A stretch of 64,000 nt of DNA from Sphingomonas cannabina. GTDB taxonomy: Bacteria; Pseudomonadota; Alphaproteobacteria; Sphingomonadales; Sphingomonadaceae. Positions 57,263 through 64,000 of this stretch are shown here, in pieces. The position numbers and the translations under genes are program-made. The DNA is taken from NCBI RefSeq assembly GCF_021391395.1, contig NZ_CP090059.1:434001-498000 (forward strand), given 5' to 3'. The notes beneath the pieces are model-generated. The model made no database searches, was not told where the DNA came from, and worked only from the letters and a program-made list of their open reading frames with translations. How positions within the stretch are numbered: position 1 is the stretch's first letter; every line of letters begins with the position of its first letter.

Positions 57263-57675
57263 GGTTCGCGGGCTATGCCGCGGTGTTCGACGCGCCCGAC
57301 CGGGGCGGCGACGTGGTGCGGCGCGGGGCGTTCGACGCGACGGCGCGGCCGGTGCCGCTACTGTGGCAGCATCAGGGTTCGCCGATCGGGGTGATCGAGG
57401 CGCTGGGCGAGGATGCGCGGGGGCTTCGGGTGATCGGGCGGATCGATGAGCCGCGGCTGGCGGCGGCGGTGCGCGCGGGAGCGGTGGACGGGCTGTCGTT
57501 CGGCTATCGCGTGCGCGGCTGCCGGGAGGGCGCGCGGCGCGAATTGACCGCACTGGAGCTCGTCGAGGTGAGCCTGGTGGCCGAGCCGATGCAGCGGCTG
57601 GCGCGGGTCCACGCCGTTGTGGAGGATTTTCCCACTCCGTCTGCGTCCCAAGCCTCCGAAACGGAGACTGTTTGA
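57250..57675 (+). CDS. HK97-family prohead protease (g4)
   Basis: 141 residues from GTG 57250, overlapping the previous gene by 13 bp. LRFAGYAAVFDAPDRGGDVV starts the fold; catalytic His in LLWQHQGSPIG and Ser in VDGLSFGYRVRGC; Asp/Glu in LTALELVEVSLVAEPM. It trims the capsid protein during head assembly. Confidence 0.9.
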   Translation: MGGLRFAGYAAVFDAPDRGGDVVRRGAFDATARPVPLLWQHQGSPIGVIEALGEDARGLRVIGRIDEPRLAAAVRAGAVDGLSFGYRVRGCREGARRELTALELVEVSLVAEPMQRLARVHAVVEDFPTPSASQASETETV

Positions 57676-57753
57676 GGAAACTTGGAAGGCCGGTTCGCGT
57701 CACATTACGCGCGAGCCGCCGGTCCTGGCGGTGGAAGCGAGGCGGAGGACCTT

Positions 57754-57882
57754 ATGGCCGATCGAGTGAGGAACAGGGATCGCAAGCAGCCGTGGCAGGC
57801 GCCGCGCGTGACTCGGCTGCGCGCGGGCGAGGCGGAGAACGGCTCGCTGCTCGGGCAGGAGGCGCTGGTGCTGCTGTCGTGA
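57754..57882 (+). CDS. 42-residue peptide of unknown function
   Basis: ATG follows GGCGGAGGAC. The sequence is basic at the start (ADRVRNRDRKQPWQAPRVTR) and ends ENGSLLGQEALVLLS. The W-x-A-P-R-V-T-R-L pattern recalls RiPP leader peptides (Y-x-x-P-x-L), but no maturation genes are here. It could also be a small virion or assembly factor. Confidence 0.45.
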   Translation: MADRVRNRDRKQPWQAPRVTRLRAGEAENGSLLGQEALVLLS

Positions 57883-57889
57883 TGTGCCT

Positions 57890-57908
57890 GTTTCAGCGAA
57901 GCTGAAAC
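57890..57908 (+). other. Perfect hairpin GTTTCAGC-GAA-GCTGAAAC
   Basis: An 8-bp stem with a three-base loop immediately after the 42-residue peptide gene and 31 bp before the terminator at 57940. Role unknown; it might be an RNA-processing or anti-termination element. Confidence 0.6.
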
Positions 57909-57939
57909 GGTTGCGGTGCCGGTCGCAGGTTTTGGACGG

Positions 57940-57976
57940 AAAGGGCGTGCCCCGGTGGGCGCGCCCTTTTTCTTTT
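57940..57976 (+). terminator. Strong terminator-like hairpin directly before the capsid gene
   Basis: AAAGGGCGTGCCC, loop CGGT, GGGCGCGCCCTTT: 13 bp with one G-T pair, followed by TTCTTTT. It lies between the protease/peptide genes and the major capsid gene, whose ATG is 14 bp further on. Confidence 0.85.
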
Positions 57977-57989
57977 GGAGGAGACGGGG

Positions 57990-59039
57990 ATGAGTGAGGT
58001 GATGGACGCGCTGGAGGCGAGCTTCGGCGCGGTGGAGGGTGCGGGCGTGCCGGCGGCGCGGCCGCCGCTGGCGGGGGCGAGCGCGCGGGACGGCGCGTTC
58101 GCGGGCTTCGTGCGGTCGGGTGCGATGCTCGAGACCAAGGCGATGAGCGGGGCGAGCGACGCCGCGGGCGGCTATGCCGTACCGCGCGAGATCGACGCGG
58201 TGATCGACGAGACGCTGGCGAGCATCTCGCCGATCCGCGCCGTCGCCAATGTGGTGAAGGTGGGATCGGCCGGCTATCGCAAGCTGGTCGCCTCCGGCGG
58301 CACGCCGTCGGGCTGGGCGAGCGAGACGGGCGCGCGGGCGGAGACCGGCACGCCGACCTTCAACGAGGTGGCGCCGCCGATGGGCGAGCTCTACGCCAAT
58401 CCGGCGGCGAGCCAGGCGATGCTCGACGACGCCGCGTTCGACGTCGAGGAATGGCTGGCGCACGAGATCGCGACCGAGTTCGCCAAGGCCGAGGGCGCGG
58501 CGTTCGTCAACGGCGACGGCGTCGACAAGCCGCGGGGCTTCCTCAAGGTGCCGACCTCGGCGGCGGGCGACGCGACGCGGCCGTTCGGGACGCTGCAGCA
58601 TCTGGTGAGCGGCTCGGCGGGCGCGTTCGCGGCCAATCCCGAGGAGGTGCTGATCGACCTGGTGCAGGCGCTGCGCGCGCCCTATCGCCAGGGCGCCGTC
58701 TGGGTGATGAACTCGGCGACGCTGGCCAGGATCCGCAAGTTCAAGACCAGCGACGGCGCCTTCCTGTGGGTGCCGGGGATCGCGGCGGGGCAGCCGGCGA
58801 CCCTGCTCGGCTATCCGGTGGTCGAGGCCGAGGACATGCCCGACATCGCCGCCAACAGCCTGTCGATCGCGTTCGGCAACTTCAAGGCGGGCTATCTGAT
58901 CGCCGAGCGGACCGAGACGCAGATCATGCGCGATCCCTACACCAACAAGCCGTTCGTCCACTTCTACGCCGCCAAGCGGATCGGCGGGATGGTGTCGAAC
59001 TCCGAGGCGATCAAGCTCATCAAGTTCGCCGCGAGCTGA
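57990..59039 (+). CDS. HK97-family major capsid protein (g5)
   Basis: 349 residues from ATG 57990 after GGAGGAGACGGGG. The N-terminal arm (about 1-45) is short. Core: GGYAVPREIDAVIDETLASI, ANPAASQAMLDDAAFDVEEW, FVNGDGVDKPRGFLKV, VWVMNSATLARIRKFKTSDG and GYPVVEAEDMPDIA. It should be cleaved by the preceding protease and forms the GTA head. Confidence 0.95.
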   Translation: MSEVMDALEASFGAVEGAGVPAARPPLAGASARDGAFAGFVRSGAMLETKAMSGASDAAGGYAVPREIDAVIDETLASISPIRAVANVVKVGSAGYRKLVASGGTPSGWASETGARAETGTPTFNEVAPPMGELYANPAASQAMLDDAAFDVEEWLAHEIATEFAKAEGAAFVNGDGVDKPRGFLKVPTSAAGDATRPFGTLQHLVSGSAGAFAANPEEVLIDLVQALRAPYRQGAVWVMNSATLARIRKFKTSDGAFLWVPGIAAGQPATLLGYPVVEAEDMPDIAANSLSIAFGNFKAGYLIAERTETQIMRDPYTNKPFVHFYAAKRIGGMVSNSEAIKLIKFAAS

Positions 59040-59050
59040 GTGGAGGGGCC

Positions 59051-59078
59051 CCTCCCTCTCCCATGCGGGAGAGGGAGG
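59051..59078. repeat. Palindromic hairpin after the capsid gene
   Basis: CCTCCCTCTCCC-ATGC-GGGAGAGGGAGG, a perfect 12-bp stem in the 69-bp gap between capsid and connector genes. Related in style to families 2 and 3. Confidence 0.8.
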
Positions 59079-59108
59079 ACGGCGTAACGGCAACATTGGG
59101 GGACGAAC

Positions 59109-59663
59109 ATGACACCACCGCCCTTTCCGGCGGAGGCGATCGCGGCTGCGCGCGATGCCGCCAAGGCGCACCTCAGGATCGCGAGCGCGGACGAGGATGC
59201 ATTGATCGAGACGCAGGCGGCCGCGGCGCTGGCGCTGTGCGAGAGCTTCACCGGCGCGGCGATGATCGCGCGCGAATGGCACGAGACGGCGCCGGCGGAC
59301 GGGCGCTGGACCCGGCTCGCGATGGGGCCGGTGCAGGGCATCGCCGGTGTCGAAGGACTGGCCGACGATGGCACGGCGATCGTGCTGCCGGCGGAGGCCT
59401 ATGCAGTCGATATCGATGCGGCCGGCGACGGCTGGGTGCGGGCGCATCGCAGCGCCGGCGAGCACCGGGTCGCGATACGTTACCTGGCCGGATCGGGCGA
59501 AAGCTGGGAGGCACTCCCGGCGCCGGTGCGGCAGGGCGTGGTGCTGCTCGCCGCGCATCTGTTCAACGCACGGCCCGGCAGTGCGGCGCCGCCGGCGGCG
59601 ATCGCGGCGCTGTGGCGGCCGTTCCGGCGGATGCGGCTGTCGGCGGAGCGCGGGCGATGCTGA
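59109..59663 (+). CDS. Head-tail connector protein (g6 type)
   Basis: 184 residues. The N-terminal AIAAARDAAKAHLRIASADE followed by DALIETQAAAALALCESFTG is the usual start of the gp6/phiE125-gp8-like connector family, and APVRQGVVLLAAHLFNARPG is the conserved C-terminal helix. It joins portal and tail. Confidence 0.87.
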   Translation: MTPPPFPAEAIAAARDAAKAHLRIASADEDALIETQAAAALALCESFTGAAMIAREWHETAPADGRWTRLAMGPVQGIAGVEGLADDGTAIVLPAEAYAVDIDAAGDGWVRAHRSAGEHRVAIRYLAGSGESWEALPAPVRQGVVLLAAHLFNARPGSAAPPAAIAALWRPFRRMRLSAERGRC

Positions 59664-59860
59664 GCGGGGTCGAGGCGCGCGGCCGAGCGGCGGCGGAGCG
59701 GGTACGGCAGCGCGCCGTCGAGCGGGTGCTGGCCGCGCTGGGCGAGATGCAAGGCGTGCGGGCGGAGGCGGTCGACGAGGGCGTTGCCGTCAGCGGGCGC
59801 GGGCTCAGGCGGCGCTGGCTGACCGACGCGCGGCTGCGCTGGCTGGGAGGCTGGCTGTGA
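59657..59860 (+). CDS. Short head-tail joining protein candidate (g7 position)
   Basis: 67 residues, overlapping the connector gene by 7 bp and the next gene by 4 bp. Helical, Arg-rich (AAAERVRQRAVERVLAALGE) with RGLRRRWLTDARLRWLGG at the end. No clear family, but the tight overlaps and place between g6 and g8 suggest a stopper-like or assembly role. It is much shorter than RcGTA g7. Confidence 0.65.
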   Translation: MLSGVEARGRAAAERVRQRAVERVLAALGEMQGVRAEAVDEGVAVSGRGLRRRWLTDARLRWLGGWL

Positions 59861-60255
59861 GCGGCCCGGCAGCGGTGCGCGCGGCGGTGGCCGACGCGCT
59901 GCGGAGCGATGCGGAGCTGCGCGGGCTGCTCAACGGCGTGTTCGCAGGGCCGGCGGTGCGCTCGTCTCCGCCCTTCGCCGAGGTGAGCGAGACGCTGGCG
60001 GCGGACTGGGGGACCAAGGACACGCGCGGGCGCGAGGTGCGCGTCGCCGTGATGCTGCGCGATGCGGCGGAGACACCGGCGCGGCTGGGTGCGATCGCGG
60101 CGCTGGCGGAGCGGGCGATCGAGGCGATGCCGCGCGAGATCGCGGGGTGGCGGGTGGCGAGCATCGCCTTCCTGCGTTCGCGGACCACCGGTGACGGGCC
60201 GGGGAAATGGCTGTGCGTGCTCGAATATCGGGTGCGGGTGCTGGAGGCGGACTAG
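59857..60255 (+). CDS. DUF3168 tail-completion protein (g8 type)
   Basis: 132 residues from GTG 59857 (GTGA overlap). VRAAVADALRSDAELRGLLN, GREVRVAVMLRDAAETPARL and WRVASIAFLRSRTTGDGPGK with CVLEYRVRVLEAD are the DUF3168 features. In gene transfer agents it is the tail terminator. Confidence 0.88.
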   Translation: MSGPAAVRAAVADALRSDAELRGLLNGVFAGPAVRSSPPFAEVSETLAADWGTKDTRGREVRVAVMLRDAAETPARLGAIAALAERAIEAMPREIAGWRVASIAFLRSRTTGDGPGKWLCVLEYRVRVLEAD

Positions 60256-60281
60256 CCTCCCCGTGCCGGGGAGGATTTTTT
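60256..60281 (+). terminator. Terminator-like half copy of a family 2 repeat
   Basis: CCTCCCC-GTGCC-GGGGAGG-ATTTTTT between the DUF3168 and tail-tube genes. It is one arm of the family 2 element and has the form of an intrinsic terminator, perhaps leaky. Confidence 0.65.
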
Positions 60282-60292
60282 GGGAGAGTCTT

Positions 60293-60700
60293 ATGGCGGC
60301 GGAAAAGGGAAGCGCGTTCCTTCTCAAGGTGGGGGATGGGACGGCGACGCCCGCATTCACTACGGTGGCGGGGCTGAGGACCACGCAGCTTTCGATCAAC
60401 GGCGAGATGGTGGCGATCACCTCCAAGGATTCGGGCGGGTGGCGCGAGCTCTTGTCGGGGGCCGGCGTGCGATCGGTGAGCGTGTCGGGGGCCGGCGTGT
60501 TCACCGGCAGCGTGGCGGAGGCGCGGATCAAGGCGTCGGCGCTGTCGGGCGTGCTCGACGACTATCGGCTGAGCTTCGAGGGAGGCGAGACGATGACGGG
60601 CAGGTTCCTGGTCACGCGGCTCGACTATTCGGGCGATTTCAATGGGGAGCGGGCCTACACGCTCAGCCTGGAGAGCTCCGGGCCGGTGGTGTCGGCGTGA
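60293..60700 (+). CDS. Major tail tube protein (g9 type)
   Basis: 135 residues. FLLKVGDGTATPAFTTVAGL, VAITSKDSGGWRELLSGAGV and SGVFTGS-like SGAGVFTGSVAEARIK are typical of the TP901-1/GTA tail-tube family. Forms the tail tube. Confidence 0.9.
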   Translation: MAAEKGSAFLLKVGDGTATPAFTTVAGLRTTQLSINGEMVAITSKDSGGWRELLSGAGVRSVSVSGAGVFTGSVAEARIKASALSGVLDDYRLSFEGGETMTGRFLVTRLDYSGDFNGERAYTLSLESSGPVVSA

Positions 60701-61008
60701 GCGGGGCCAATCCCGCGCGGGGCGAGGCGGTGCTGCGGGTCGGCGGCGTCGAGCTGGCGGTTCGACCGAGCTTCGCCGCACTGGTGGCGGCCGAAGCCGA
60801 GATCGGGCCGCTGTTCGCGCTGGTCGAGCGGGCGGCGGAGGGGCGGCTGGCGCTCGGGGAGATGACGGCGCTGTTCTGGCATTGCCTGCGGGAGCGGCCC
60901 GAGGGGCTGACGCGGGAAGCGTTCGGGGAGGCCGTGGTGGCCGGGGGGCTGGTGAGCGCGACGCCGGTGCTGAAGGCGCTCGTCGGGCAGATTCTGGCGG
61001 GGCGGTGA
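60697..61008 (+). CDS. GTA g10-type tail assembly protein
   Basis: 103 residues from GTG 60697 (GTGA overlap). LRVGGVELAVRPSFAALVAA followed by EAEIGPLFALVERAAEGRL and ALFWHCLRERPEGLTREAFG fit the GTA gp10 family, a tail assembly chaperone. Its stop overlaps the next ATG. Confidence 0.85.
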   Translation: MSGANPARGEAVLRVGGVELAVRPSFAALVAAEAEIGPLFALVERAAEGRLALGEMTALFWHCLRERPEGLTREAFGEAVVAGGLVSATPVLKALVGQILAGR

Positions 61009-61349
61009 TGGAGGCGAAGATCCTCCCCGGAACGGGGAGGGGGACCGCGACGCGCAGCGTCGTGGTGGAGGGGGCCCCGCCCTACGGGACTCGACTTGAG
61101 GAGGAGGGCCCCCTCCACCATTCGTCTGCGACGAATGGTCCCCCTCCCCGTGCCGGGGAGGATTTTCGGAGTGCCGCCGTGCGGCTCGCAGGGTTGGCCG
61201 GCGTTTTGTTCGGCTGGGCACCCGACACCTTCTGGAATGCGACGCCGGCGGAGCTGGGGGCGCTGGTGGCGGCGGTGGCGGGCGATGCGCCCGACGCGCT
61301 CGGCGGCGGCGAGCTTGCGCGGCTGATGGAGGCTTTTCCCGATGGATGA
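61008..61349 (+). CDS. GTA g10.1-type tail chaperone with repeat-encoded N-terminus
   Basis: 113 residues. Residues 4-52 (ILPGTGRGT...GPPPRAGEDF) are encoded by the family 2 repeat at 61017-61166. Only the last about 60 (AAVRLAGLAGVLFGWAPDTF, WNATPAELGALVAAVAGD, GELARLMEAFPDG) match the short rcc01693-like phage chaperone family. The repeat therefore sits directly after the start codon. Overlaps the tape measure by 8 bp. Confidence 0.82.
   Translation: MEAKILPGTGRGTATRSVVVEGAPPYGTRLEEEGPLHHSSATNGPPPRAGEDFRSAAVRLAGLAGVLFGWAPDTFWNATPAELGALVAAVAGDAPDALGGGELARLMEAFPDG
61017..61166. repeat. Palindromic repeat, family 2, inside the g10.1 gene
   Basis: Arms ATCCTCCCCGGAACGGGGAG and CTCCCCGTGCCGGGGAGGAT, with inner arms GGTGGAGGGGGCC and GGCCCCCTCCACC. 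One mismatch in the left arm against the other copies. The frame stays open. Confidence 0.92.
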
Positions 61350-61911
61350 GGAGATCGAGCGGCTGATCGTCAGCGTACGTGCCGATACCGGCGCCTTCGC
61401 CAGGGACGTGGCCGAGATGCGCGGCAACTTGGAAGGGCCGTTCGCCGACGGGGTGGATCGCGCCGGGCGACGCATCGAGACCTCGCTGGCGCGGGCGATC
61501 GCGACCGGCAAGGTCGGGTTCGACGACCTGGGCAAGCTCGCGTTGCAGGTGCTGTCGGAGATCGCGACGGCAGCAGTGCGCAGCGGGATCGATGCGGTCC
61601 TGCGCGGCGGATCGGGCGGAAGCGGCGGCGGTGCCGGCGGGCTGCTGACCGCGCTGCTGGGGTTGCCGGGGCGCGCGACGGGCGGGCCGGTGTCGCCGGG
61701 CGCGGCCTATCTGGTCGGCGAGCGCGGGCCCGAGCTGTTCGTGCCGACCTCGAGCGGGCGGGTGGCGGCGCCGTCTGCGGCGGCAGGGTCGCGCGAGGTG
61801 CGGGTCGCGATCACGGTCAACGCGCGCGGCGGCGAGGCGCCGGCGGCGCTGCAGCAGTCGAGCCGGCAGGTGGCACGCGCGGTGCGGCAGGCGCTGATGG
61901 AGATGGATTAA
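61342..61911 (+). CDS. Short tail tape-measure protein (g11 type)
   Basis: 189 residues. Helical N-terminus (IERLIVSVRADTGAFARDVA), a Gly-rich middle (GGSGGSGGGAGG) and the tape-measure C-terminal motif YLVGERGPELFVPTSSGRV. Tape-measure length sets tail length, so a short tail is expected, as in gene transfer agents. Confidence 0.88.
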   Translation: MDEEIERLIVSVRADTGAFARDVAEMRGNLEGPFADGVDRAGRRIETSLARAIATGKVGFDDLGKLALQVLSEIATAAVRSGIDAVLRGGSGGSGGGAGGLLTALLGLPGRATGGPVSPGAAYLVGERGPELFVPTSSGRVAAPSAAAGSREVRVAITVNARGGEAPAALQQSSRQVARAVRQALMEMD

Positions 61912-62159
61912 TCCGCGGCGGACGCTCTCAGCCAATCGAAATGGGCTTTCGCATCGGCAATTGCATCGGCGGCATTGCTGTAGAGCCCCGGCGGAATCCA
62001 GACGGAACTCCAATATTCGTAGATGACGCCGCCCTCCGGGGTTTCGTCCAGAGTGACGAACGCCTCTTCATACCAGCGGAAATGTCCGTTGCCGTCCTCT
62101 GTGACGACGACGCGTCGATCAACCTCGTTGCCCATGAGGATGGCGACCTGTTTTTCCAT
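61908..62159 (-). CDS. Antisense gene of unknown function inside the tail region
   Basis: 83 residues from ATG 62157-62159; a TTG six codons upstream is an alternative. The protein looks real: VILMGNEVDRRVVV-type strand, GNGHFRWYEEAFVTLDETPE, YEYWSSVWIPPGLYSNAADA and AIADAKAHFDWLRASAAD. The plus strand has no coding role in 61912-62180. Its stop overlaps that of the tape-measure gene. No family recognised; the aromatic-rich small size would fit an immunity or accessory protein, but this is a guess. Confidence 0.6.
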   Translation of the reverse strand: MEKQVAILMGNEVDRRVVVTEDGNGHFRWYEEAFVTLDETPEGGVIYEYWSSVWIPPGLYSNAADAIADAKAHFDWLRASAAD

Positions 62160-62194
62160 CCGGTCATCATCGTCCAACCAAAGGGAGACGGCAA

Positions 62195-64000
62195 TTGGGT
62201 CACTGGCTTGCCGGCCGGGTGCCGAAGGACGGCATCGCCGGCTTCATCCAGCGCTTCGATCCGCGGTTCTGGACGGTCAACTTCCCGCGGCCGATGGGCG
62301 CGAGCGTGGTATCGACGGGCGCGGATTCGCTGAGGGTCGATGCGGTCTTCTATCGGCGGAGCGATCTTGCCGGGCTGATCTGGGAGGCGGAGGATGTCCA
62401 CGATCATCCGCTGCTGCGCTACGAGACGTCGCGTGACTTTCGCGGATGCCGGCTGAGCTTCCGCTGGCGGTCGTCGGGGGTGCGGGCGCTCGATGCGACG
62501 CATGGCCCGACGCTGACGATCGAGGGGCGCGACGCCGCAGGCAACCCGCGCGCCTGGTACGTGCGGCTGTGGAACTATGCGACGGGAACGCCCGAGGACG
62601 CGGCGGTCGCGATCGACTTCGACGCGCTCGTCGGCGGGTTCGGGCTGCCGGGCGAGGCCGATCCGGTGTTCGCCGGGGACATCGATCGGATGTTCGTGTC
62701 GCTGGTGGCGCCGGGCTATGTCGAGGGCGACGATGCGCCCCTCGACGCGCGGGCGGAGGGCTGGGTCGAGCTCAGCGGCATCGGCTGCGAGGGGCCCGGC
62801 GCGGTGCTGGCGATCGGCGACACGATCGTGCCGGAGCATGGGATCGGCATCGCCGGGGGCTATGACGACAGCTATCACCTGACGCCGGCACGGCTGCTGA
62901 GGAACGCGCTGCACCTCGGTTATCGCGGGGCGATCAACCATTATGTCGGGATGAGCCATTATTTCCGGCTCGAGGCGAATTCCGGCGGCTATTATGTGAG
63001 CTTGGCCGGTGGGGTGCTCAACGTCGCGGCGCTGGCATGGCATCGCGACTTCGCGGCGCGGGCGAAGGCGCTCGGCTACGACGTCATCTGGTCCTTGTCA
63101 TACGAGATGCTGGCGCAGCATTGCTGGGGCGACTGGGCGCAGCGCGCGTGGGATGGCGGGATGGCGCTGACCGGGTGGGAGCCGCCCTCTACCTTGCTGT
63201 CGCCGGCCCATGCCGGAGCGATGGGCTATCTGCGTCAGGTGGCGCTGGCGTTCGTCGGTATCGCGCTGGAGGCGGGCCTGCCGGTCAAGTTCCAGGTCGG
63301 CGAGCCCTGGTGGTGGACGGTGCCGGGCGACGGGCGGCTGTGCCTCTATGACGCGGCGGCGCGGGCGGCATTCGGGGCGGAGACCGTCGAGATCCCGACG
63401 ATGTTCGCGCCGCTCGATGCGGCGCAGAAGGCACTGCTCGACCGGGCAGGCGCGCTGCTGGCGGAGTCGACCGCGGCGCTGACGGCGGCGGTGCGCGCGG
63501 CGGCGCCGGGGGCGGAGACGTTGCTGCTAGCCTATCTGCCGACGGTGCTCGATGGGCGGGCGCCCGAGGCCAAGCGCGCCAACCTGCCGCTCGGCTGGGC
63601 GAGCCCGGCGTTCGATGTGCTCCAGCTCGAGGATTACGACTGGGCGGCGACGGGCAATCCCGGCGCGACCGCGCGCGGGATCGCCGCCGCCGAGGGGCGG
63701 CTCGGCTATCCGACTGAGCGGCAACATTATTTCGCGGGCTTCGTGCTGAGGCCCGAGGACCGCGCGCAATGGGCGGCGATCGATGCGGCGGCCGAGGCGG
63801 CGCGGCGGCGGGGCGTGGCGGCGAGCTTCGTCTGGGCGCTGCCGCAGGTGATGCGCGACGGCTTCGTGCATTTCGATGAGGAGGACGCGGTGCAAGGCTT
63901 CGACGACGTAAGCTTTCCGCTGGCGCTGGGGCGCGAGGCGGAGGTGATCCCCGAGACGTCGACCGCGATCGTGAGTTCGGCGGGCGGGCGCGAGAGCCGC
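62195..64000 (+). CDS. Large GTA tail protein with TIM-barrel-like body and DUF2460-like end (3' end outside window)
   Basis: 602 codons are open from TTG 62195 (AAGGGAG 8 bp upstream) to the window edge. The N-terminal about 200 residues are beta-rich (FIQRFDPRFWTVNFPRPMGA, LAGLIWEAEDVHDHPLL). About 220-540 look like a TIM barrel of glycosidase type (AINHYVGMSHYFRLEANSGG, GYDVIWSLSYEML, KFQVGEPWWWTVPGDG). The last visible residues, FDDVSFPLALGREAEVIPET, resemble the start of the DUF2460/TIGR02217 (g12) domain. Sphingomonad relatives may be called non-contractile tail sheath proteins; I could not check. Confidence 0.8.
   Translation, partial: MGHWLAGRVPKDGIAGFIQRFDPRFWTVNFPRPMGASVVSTGADSLRVDAVFYRRSDLAGLIWEAEDVHDHPLLRYETSRDFRGCRLSFRWRSSGVRALDATHGPTLTIEGRDAAGNPRAWYVRLWNYATGTPEDAAVAIDFDALVGGFGLPGEADPVFAGDIDRMFVSLVAPGYVEGDDAPLDARAEGWVELSGIGCEGPGAVLAIGDTIVPEHGIGIAGGYDDSYHLTPARLLRNALHLGYRGAINHYVGMSHYFRLEANSGGYYVSLAGGVLNVAALAWHRDFAARAKALGYDVIWSLSYEMLAQHCWGDWAQRAWDGGMALTGWEPPSTLLSPAHAGAMGYLRQVALAFVGIALEAGLPVKFQVGEPWWWTVPGDGRLCLYDAAARAAFGAETVEIPTMFAPLDAAQKALLDRAGALLAESTAALTAAVRAAAPGAETLLLAYLPTVLDGRAPEAKRANLPLGWASPAFDVLQLEDYDWAATGNPGATARGIAAAEGRLGYPTERQHYFAGFVLRPEDRAQWAAIDAAAEAARRRGVAASFVWALPQVMRDGFVHFDEEDAVQGFDDVSFPLALGREAEVIPETSTAIVSSAGGRESR

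Noticed and set aside
61941..62333. A 130-codon plus-strand frame before the tail protein
   Set aside because: It is the complement of the antisense gene at 61908-62159 and runs out of frame into the real tail ORF that starts at 62195.

Overview
The window is high-GC alphaproteobacterial chromosome, most likely from the Sphingomonadaceae (Sphingomonas or a close relative). The evidence is the CcrM GANTC methyltransferase, a three-gene proton-translocating transhydrogenase (pntAA-pntAB-pntB), a short archaeal/eukaryote-type prolyl-tRNA synthetase, several small families that I associate with sphingomonads (DUF6456, DUF6127, DUF1272), and many short GC-rich palindromic repeats. Family assignments come from reading the translations, not from database searches.

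Left part (1-13.3 kb): a cupin gene divergent from a LysR regulator; the RNA-metabolism block pnp-rpsO-truB plus a site-2-protease-like gene on the minus strand; then a branched-chain 2-oxoacid dehydrogenase operon (E1 alpha, E1 beta, E2) running into an acetyltransferase, a PP2C-like phosphatase and lnt. Centre-left (13.4-29 kb): metK, an exported protein, a short RNB-domain protein, trmB, sdhCDA without sdhB, proS, glpD, and a divergent MarR/MFS pair controlled by a striking 31-bp palindrome. Centre (29-46.4 kb): rnr, a saccharopine-dehydrogenase-like enzyme, glutathione reductase, a dicarboxylate symporter, glmM, thiD-rnhB, ccrM-folP, an NtrC-type activator, a small cytochrome-oxidase-IV-like peptide and the pnt operon. 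Then tRNA-Val, an XRE regulator divergent from a DUF6456 gene, a giant DUF2339 membrane protein and a divergent DapF-like epimerase.

Right part (52.6-64 kb): a compact plus-strand cluster with the gene order of the Rhodobacter-type gene transfer agent (small terminase, large terminase, portal, protease, capsid, connector, DUF3168, tail tube, two chaperone-like genes, short tape measure, tail protein running off the end). No integrase, lysis gene or phage repressor is visible in it. Three things do not belong to the usual order: a YadA-head-like repeat protein between large terminase and portal, an antisense gene after the tape measure, and a tail gene of at least 602 codons. This tail gene has a TIM-barrel-like body and ends in what looks like the start of the DUF2460 (g12) domain.

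The most unusual signal is genome-wide in character. Families of 60-150 bp inverted repeats lie both between genes and, in frame, inside truB, the E2 gene, rnr, glpD and one gene-transfer-agent gene, where they add 20-50 residue Gly/Pro/Arg-rich segments. This resembles the protein-inserted palindromic elements known from Rickettsia. I did not find a CRISPR array, an insertion sequence or an rRNA gene.
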